Origin: Bacteroidales bacterium
GTDB taxonomy: Bacteria; Bacteroidota; Bacteroidia; Bacteroidales; Muribaculaceae
Direction: 5' to 3'
Assembly (NCBI GenBank): GCA_004553485.1
Contig: SFLG01000013.1
Location: 1-33,523, forward strand
Length of the DNA: 33,523 bases
Positions 30,200 through 33,523 of this stretch are shown piece after piece. The notes below the pieces were generated by a model. It searched no databases and was not told the DNA's origin. It saw only the letters and a list, made by a program, of their open reading frames with translations. Numbering within the stretch: position 1 is the first letter of the stretch; the number at the start of each line of letters is the position of its first letter. A program made the translations under genes and the position numbers.

Positions 30200-31621
30200 A
30201 TGATAATTGGGAGAAAACCAGAGCAAAAAGAACTATTAGAGGCTGCAAACTCGGAATACTCCAAGTTTGTGGCAGTATATGGTCGTAGACGTGTAGGAAA
30301 AACTTTCCTCATTCGAGAGACTTTCAACTATTCGTTTACCTTCCAGCATACGGGTTTAGCTCGCGGAAAAATGAAGGATCAGCTCTTAAGTTTTAGGGAA
30401 TCCCTTAAAAAGGCTTCAGGGAAAAAGTACAATCAATTTAAAAATTGGTACGAGGCTTTTTTTGCATTGGAAGAGTGGCTCACCTCATTGCCCGAAGGTA
30501 AAAAGATCGTTTTCTTCGACGAACTACCATGGATGGACACTCCTCGTTCCAATTTCATATCCGGATTAGAGCATTTTTGGAATAGTTGGGCTTCGGCAAG
30601 AAAAGACATACTTCTTATTGCTTGTGGCTCAGCCACATCTTGGATTGTCAACAAGCTAATAAATAATCATGGTGGCCTTCATAATCGGCTGACCAACAAA
30701 ATTCTACTCCATCCCTTTTCGCTCTCTGAATGTGAACAATATTCAGAAGCGAATAATCTGGGGTTGAGCCGTTACCAGATAGTTGAAAATTATATGATAA
30801 TGGGAGGGATTCCTTTTTATTGGAGCTTGATGAAGAGAGAGCTTAGTATGGCTCAGAATATTGATGCGTTGTTCTTCTCAGATGAAGTTGAAGGCCTGTC
30901 ACATGAGTACGAACAATTGTATGCCTCTTTGTTTAACAATCCGGAACCATATATGGACATTGTATCGGCTTTGGCAAAGAAAACAAAAGGATTGAGTCGC
31001 GATGAAATTTCAAAGTTGGCGAATGTGCGCACCGGGGGTGAATTGTCAAAACTGCTTAATGAACTAGAATGGTGTGGCTTTATAAGGAAATATAATAGTA
31101 TTGGGAAGCAATCAAAAGACGCGCTATATCAGCTAATTGACAACTTTACGTTCTTCTATTTCCAATATATCAAGGGCAATAAGAACAACGATGCGCATTT
31201 CTGGACTAATAATATCGGAAGTCCCTTACATCGAGCATGGAGTGGACTCGCATTTGAAAGAGTCTGTCTACAACACATCTCTCAGATAAAGGAAGCCCTC
31301 GGAATATCCGGTGTGTTGTCTAACGTCTATAGCTGGAGAACTGAGGCAAATGAAGATAAAGGCATTGATAAAACCCAGATAGATTTGCTAATTGACCGCA
31401 ATGATGGAGTCATCAATCTATGCGAGATGAAATTCTCCACGCAAGAGTACGCCATCACTGAAGATGAGGAAACGAAGCTCCGCCGTCGTCGCGGCAACTT
31501 CATCGAAGCCACCCAAAGCAAAAAGGCCGTCCGCATTACGCTCGTTACCCCTTATGGACTGAGGCAAAACTCCCATTCGGCAATCGTTCAGAATGAAATT
31601 ACTTTAAATAATCTGTTTTGA
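30200..31621 (+). CDS. AAA family ATPase (ATPase_2/DUF234-like) with C-terminal PD-(D/E)xK-like domain
   Basis: A 473-residue protein. N-terminal STAND/archaeal-ATPase-like P-loop: MIIGRKPEQKELLEAA, Walker A YGRRRVGKT (Lys34), Walker B KIVFFDELPW (Asp107, Glu108), then LIACGSATSWI as sensor. The middle has a winged-helix-like segment (KGLSRDEISKLANVRTGGELSKLLNELEWCGFI). The C-terminal domain has GLAFERVCLQH and QIDLLIDR (Asp395) followed by LCEMKFS (Glu409-x-Lys411), a nuclease-like PD-(D/E)xK core. The family is widespread and multi-copy in Bacteroidales; its job is unknown. Codons are A/T-rich, in sharp contrast to its neighbours, which signals acquisition by transfer. ATG 30200 is chosen because the promoter box lies in the longer frame. 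It stands alone. Confidence 0.85.
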   Translation: MIIGRKPEQKELLEAANSEYSKFVAVYGRRRVGKTFLIRETFNYSFTFQHTGLARGKMKDQLLSFRESLKKASGKKYNQFKNWYEAFFALEEWLTSLPEGKKIVFFDELPWMDTPRSNFISGLEHFWNSWASARKDILLIACGSATSWIVNKLINNHGGLHNRLTNKILLHPFSLSECEQYSEANNLGLSRYQIVENYMIMGGIPFYWSLMKRELSMAQNIDALFFSDEVEGLSHEYEQLYASLFNNPEPYMDIVSALAKKTKGLSRDEISKLANVRTGGELSKLLNELEWCGFIRKYNSIGKQSKDALYQLIDNFTFFYFQYIKGNKNNDAHFWTNNIGSPLHRAWSGLAFERVCLQHISQIKEALGISGVLSNVYSWRTEANEDKGIDKTQIDLLIDRNDGVINLCEMKFSTQEYAITEDEETKLRRRRGNFIEATQSKKAVRITLVTPYGLRQNSHSAIVQNEITLNNLF

Positions 31622-31710
31622 GTCTGTGAAATCAAAATATACTCTTTTCTTATCTTGGCAATCAGATGTAAACTCGGCATGTTCAGCCATAATAAACTAA
31701 GATACATGCA

Positions 31711-31747
31711 TTAAGACGCGTCATAATAACCTTTAAGACGCGTCTTA
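31711..31747. repeat. two TTAAGACGCGTC boxes, the second within a 14-bp palindrome
   Basis: TTAAGACGCGTC at 31711-31722 and at 31733-31744, 22 bases apart (two helical turns); TAAGACGCGTCTTA (31734-31747) is a perfect palindrome. An 8-bp inverted repeat ACTTATCG/CGATAAGT (31763-31770, 31800-31807) follows. The AT-rich gap 31622-31835 after the ATPase gene holds nothing else recognisable. Confidence 0.65.
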
Positions 31748-31835
31748 TTCACATAATTTACCACTTATCGCTCTCCTTTTTGGCCATGGCGGCAATTTGC
31801 GATAAGTCTCGATGGATTCGCCACCGCGCACTTGG

Positions 31836-31979
31836 CTAAAGCGGGACTTGCGCTTCGAGCTCATCCGCCAATTTCATTTCGTTGGTTATCTCCTCGGAGG
31901 CCGGTTTGATGCAGTCCATGAAGGTCTTTTGTGTCTTGTGGCCGCTGACGTGCATCATTTGGTGGATGGGAATAGTAAC
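31836..31979 (-). pseudogene. C-terminal remnant of a tyrosine recombinase (integrase)
   Basis: Forty-seven codons read VTIPIHQMMHVSGHKTQKTF, then MDCIKPASEEITNEMKLADE, and end at a TAG (31838-31836). This matches the end of Bacteroidales phage/transposon integrases (pattern SGH-K/T-T-x-x-x-F-x-x-Y-I-K, then EE). The catalytic Tyr is replaced by Cys (codon TGC, one transition from TAC). Upstream of Val the similarity ends and no core recombinase domain follows. The fragment is inactive and marks an old integration event beside the foreign-looking ATPase gene. Confidence 0.7.
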
Positions 31980-32017
31980 GCCACCGAGGGAGGCTTCTCT
32001 TGGTGGTGTCGGGGGAG

Positions 32018-33301
32018 TCAGCGGGTGATGAAGGGGGGGAGGAGGGAGAGGGCGGAGGGGGAGATGGTTTGGGGGATTTGGGGGTATTCGGTGACGTCGC
32101 CGGTTTGGGCGGGCTGGAGGAGGTGGTTGAGGGAGGAGAGGAGGTGGATGCGGGCTTGGGGGCAGTGCTTTTTGATGGCGGCGAGGTTGGTTTGGGCGTC
32201 GACTTGGGTGTCTTTGTCGCCGTTGATGGCCAGGACGGGGCATTTGATGTGGGCGAGGCTCTCGGCGGGGTCGATGGTGAGGATGGTGTCGAGCCAGGGG
32301 GTGCGTGTTTTCTGCGCGGCTTTGAGGGAGGAGAGGATGGCCGGGGGAACCTGCAGACCCGAGGTCTTGACGAGGGAGTCGATGTCGATGGGCGATGATT
32401 GGCCGCGGCGCGCCTGGTCGGCCATTGTGTCGAACAGTCGGTTCAGGATGGCGATGGTGTTCTCTTTGTCTTTTGCGCTCATGGTTGTTTTTTCGAGGGA
32501 GCGGACGTTCTGGGCGATGATGGTCTCTTTGCCGGGGACTGCCATTCCGGCCAGGGATATGATGAAGTCGGTGGCTTTTTCGGCGCCGAGCATAAAGGCT
32601 ATTGTGCCGCCCTCCGAGTGCCCGATGACGCCGACTTTGCCTATGTCGGGGATTGTGCGCATGAAGTCGATGGCGCTCTTGGCGTCGTCCTTGAAGGTGT
32701 AGGTGGTGGCCGCGCCGAAGTCGCCGGTGGATTTGCCTGTCCCGCGGTCGTCGTAACGCAGCGAGGCTATGCCGTTGCGGGCGAGGTAGTCGGCGATGAC
32801 GGCAAAGGGCTTGTGCTCGAACAGCTCCTCGTCGCGGTTCTGCGGCCCGCTGCCGCTGACAAGTACCACGGCGGGCACCTTCTTGCCTTTCGCTGCGGCG
32901 GGGAGCGAGAGTGTGCCGCTCAGTACGGCGCCGTCGGGGGCGGTGAAGGTGGTGTCGACGACCCGGTATGGAAAGGGCGGTCTGGGGGTCTGCGGACGCC
33001 GTTCTTCGAGCGGAGCGTCGGGTTTGAGGATGAGGGGGAACGACATTCCGCTCTGGTGGAAAGTGCCGGTGATGGTTCCCTCGACGATTTTTCCGTTGTA
33101 CGAGGCGCCGATGGCCCGGCACTCGAGGGAGACGGAGTCGGCGGTGCACAGGGTAACCGACACGGGGATGCCGGTGGCGCCCTGGGCGGGCGAGTCCATC
33201 GTGCAGCCGGTGGCGCCGGCAGCGCTCTCAGTGAAGTTGAAGACCAGTCCGAGAAGGGTGACGGTTAAAGCTAATAACGTAACTGAAAATCTCTTTTTCA
33301 T
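32018..33301 (-). CDS. exported alpha/beta hydrolase
   Basis: A 427-residue enzyme. The signal peptide is MKKRFSVTLLALTVTLLGLVF; no lipobox Cys is obvious, so probably periplasmic. An N-terminal beta domain (to about 110) precedes the hydrolase fold: LVSGSGPQNRDEE (oxyanion region), RYDDRGTGKSTGDF, nucleophile Ser229 in VIGHSEGG, acid Asp in NGDKDTQVDAQTN, and catalytic His in SLNHLLQP. This is the common Bacteroidetes dienelactone-hydrolase/S9-like alpha/beta hydrolase; an esterase or acyl-peptidase role is possible, but the substrate is unknown. The frame extends upstream to 33370, but the ATG at 33301 is chosen because it gives the signal peptide. No TAnnTTTG box is seen upstream. Confidence 0.9.
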   Translation of the reverse strand: MKKRFSVTLLALTVTLLGLVFNFTESAAGATGCTMDSPAQGATGIPVSVTLCTADSVSLECRAIGASYNGKIVEGTITGTFHQSGMSFPLILKPDAPLEERRPQTPRPPFPYRVVDTTFTAPDGAVLSGTLSLPAAAKGKKVPAVVLVSGSGPQNRDEELFEHKPFAVIADYLARNGIASLRYDDRGTGKSTGDFGAATTYTFKDDAKSAIDFMRTIPDIGKVGVIGHSEGGTIAFMLGAEKATDFIISLAGMAVPGKETIIAQNVRSLEKTTMSAKDKENTIAILNRLFDTMADQARRGQSSPIDIDSLVKTSGLQVPPAILSSLKAAQKTRTPWLDTILTIDPAESLAHIKCPVLAINGDKDTQVDAQTNLAAIKKHCPQARIHLLSSLNHLLQPAQTGDVTEYPQIPQTISPSALSLLPPFITR

Positions 33302-33314
33302 AACGACAATGTGT

Positions 33315-33330
33315 TTAGAGCCCGTTCCCC
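33315..33330 (+). repeat. second copy of the TTAGAGCCC(A/G)TTCCCC motif, in the hydrolase leader
   Basis: TTAGAGCCCGTTCCCC, 15 of 16 bases identical to 5859-5874. It lies 14 bases upstream of the hydrolase ATG on the opposite strand; no inverted partner is present here. Confidence 0.6.
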
Positions 33331-33468
33331 GATTTATGTTAACGCAGGGCGTCCGCGAAGGCAGTAACATTAATGGGATGGGATATTCTGATGTTAAATT
33401 TTATTATTTGATAACTTGTGACTGGTATTTTATATTTACTTTGGTATCGCATCTTTTGGGCGTCTTTC

Positions 33469-33516
33469 GATTTGTTCATCAGTCGTGTAGCTCGCTACAC
33501 TCCTTCTTCACAAATC
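33469..33516. repeat. nested inverted repeats at the right edge of the window
   Basis: Outer arms GATTTGT (33469-33475) and ACAAATC (33510-33516); inner arms GTGTAGC (33485-33491) and GCTACAC (33494-33500) with a 2-base loop. The bases 33302-33523 carry no coding frame I can support. They look like a structured intergenic element or a leader cut by the window edge. Confidence 0.65.
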
Positions 33517-33523
33517 AAAATCC

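Noticed and set aside
31836..33149. 437-codon minus-strand frame covering the hydrolase gene and the integrase tail
   Set aside because: Over the hydrolase it is an alternative frame with Arg/Pro-rich sequence; only its last 47 codons carry integrase similarity and are kept.
1..33523. CRISPR arrays, tRNA and rRNA genes
   Set aside because: No regularly spaced repeats with unique spacers and no cloverleaf or rRNA-like sequence were seen on either strand. The 24-bp array at 28258-28327 is too short and its units are hairpins, not spacers.

Overview
The window reads as chromosomal DNA of a GC-rich member of the Bacteroidales, most plausibly Muribaculaceae or a close relative. The evidence is the gene families and pairings (SecDF as one fused protein, signal peptidase I next to a WbqC-like protein, DUF3822 next to RsmD, DUF2723, DUF4465, a GH13_8-type branching enzyme), the near absence of Shine-Dalgarno sequences, and repeated matches to the Bacteroidales -7 promoter box TAnnTTTG upstream of gene starts. 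The family-level placement is inference.

Layout. Positions 2-3519 (+) hold the 3' part of a DUF2723 membrane protein, a polysaccharide deacetylase and epoxyqueuosine reductase, ending at a strong bidirectional hairpin. Positions 3628-10125 (-) hold the glycogen branching enzyme, a DUF4465 lipoprotein and the run polyprenyl synthase - lepB - wbqC-like. A GC-rich island (about 10190-10440) precedes polA (+). polA converges on a minus-strand run of lipoprotein - SUI1-like factor - 1613-residue AddA/RecB-like helicase-nuclease (19086-13270). Next comes the run topA - rluA-like - DUF3822 - rsmD (23883-19162). A second GC-rich island (about 24000-24410) separates topA from secDF. Then follow a SemiSWEET-like protein and tsaE-birA.

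Positions 29520-32017 are different in character. They hold two 53-bp direct repeats, a palindrome, a decapitated flavodoxin-type reductase remnant, an AT-rich AAA ATPase with a PD-(D/E)xK-like tail, and the last 47 codons of a tyrosine recombinase in which the expected catalytic Tyr is Cys. This looks like the scar of a mobile or foreign insertion. An exported alpha/beta hydrolase follows, and the right edge holds a structured non-coding element.

Most of the window is housekeeping. The most unusual signals are non-coding. A perfect 26-bp palindrome inside an identical 33-bp block occurs exactly twice, each time in a GC-rich island and each time oriented toward a DNA-metabolism gene (polA and topA). 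There is a hairpin/TATTGGC array with 24-bp period behind birA, two overlapping tiny ORFs directly in front of secDF, 9-bp-period arrays at the 3' ends of two genes, and a PolA that has lost three of four proofreading metal ligands. No complete new multi-gene system (CRISPR, toxin-antitoxin, restriction, biosynthetic cluster) is visible.
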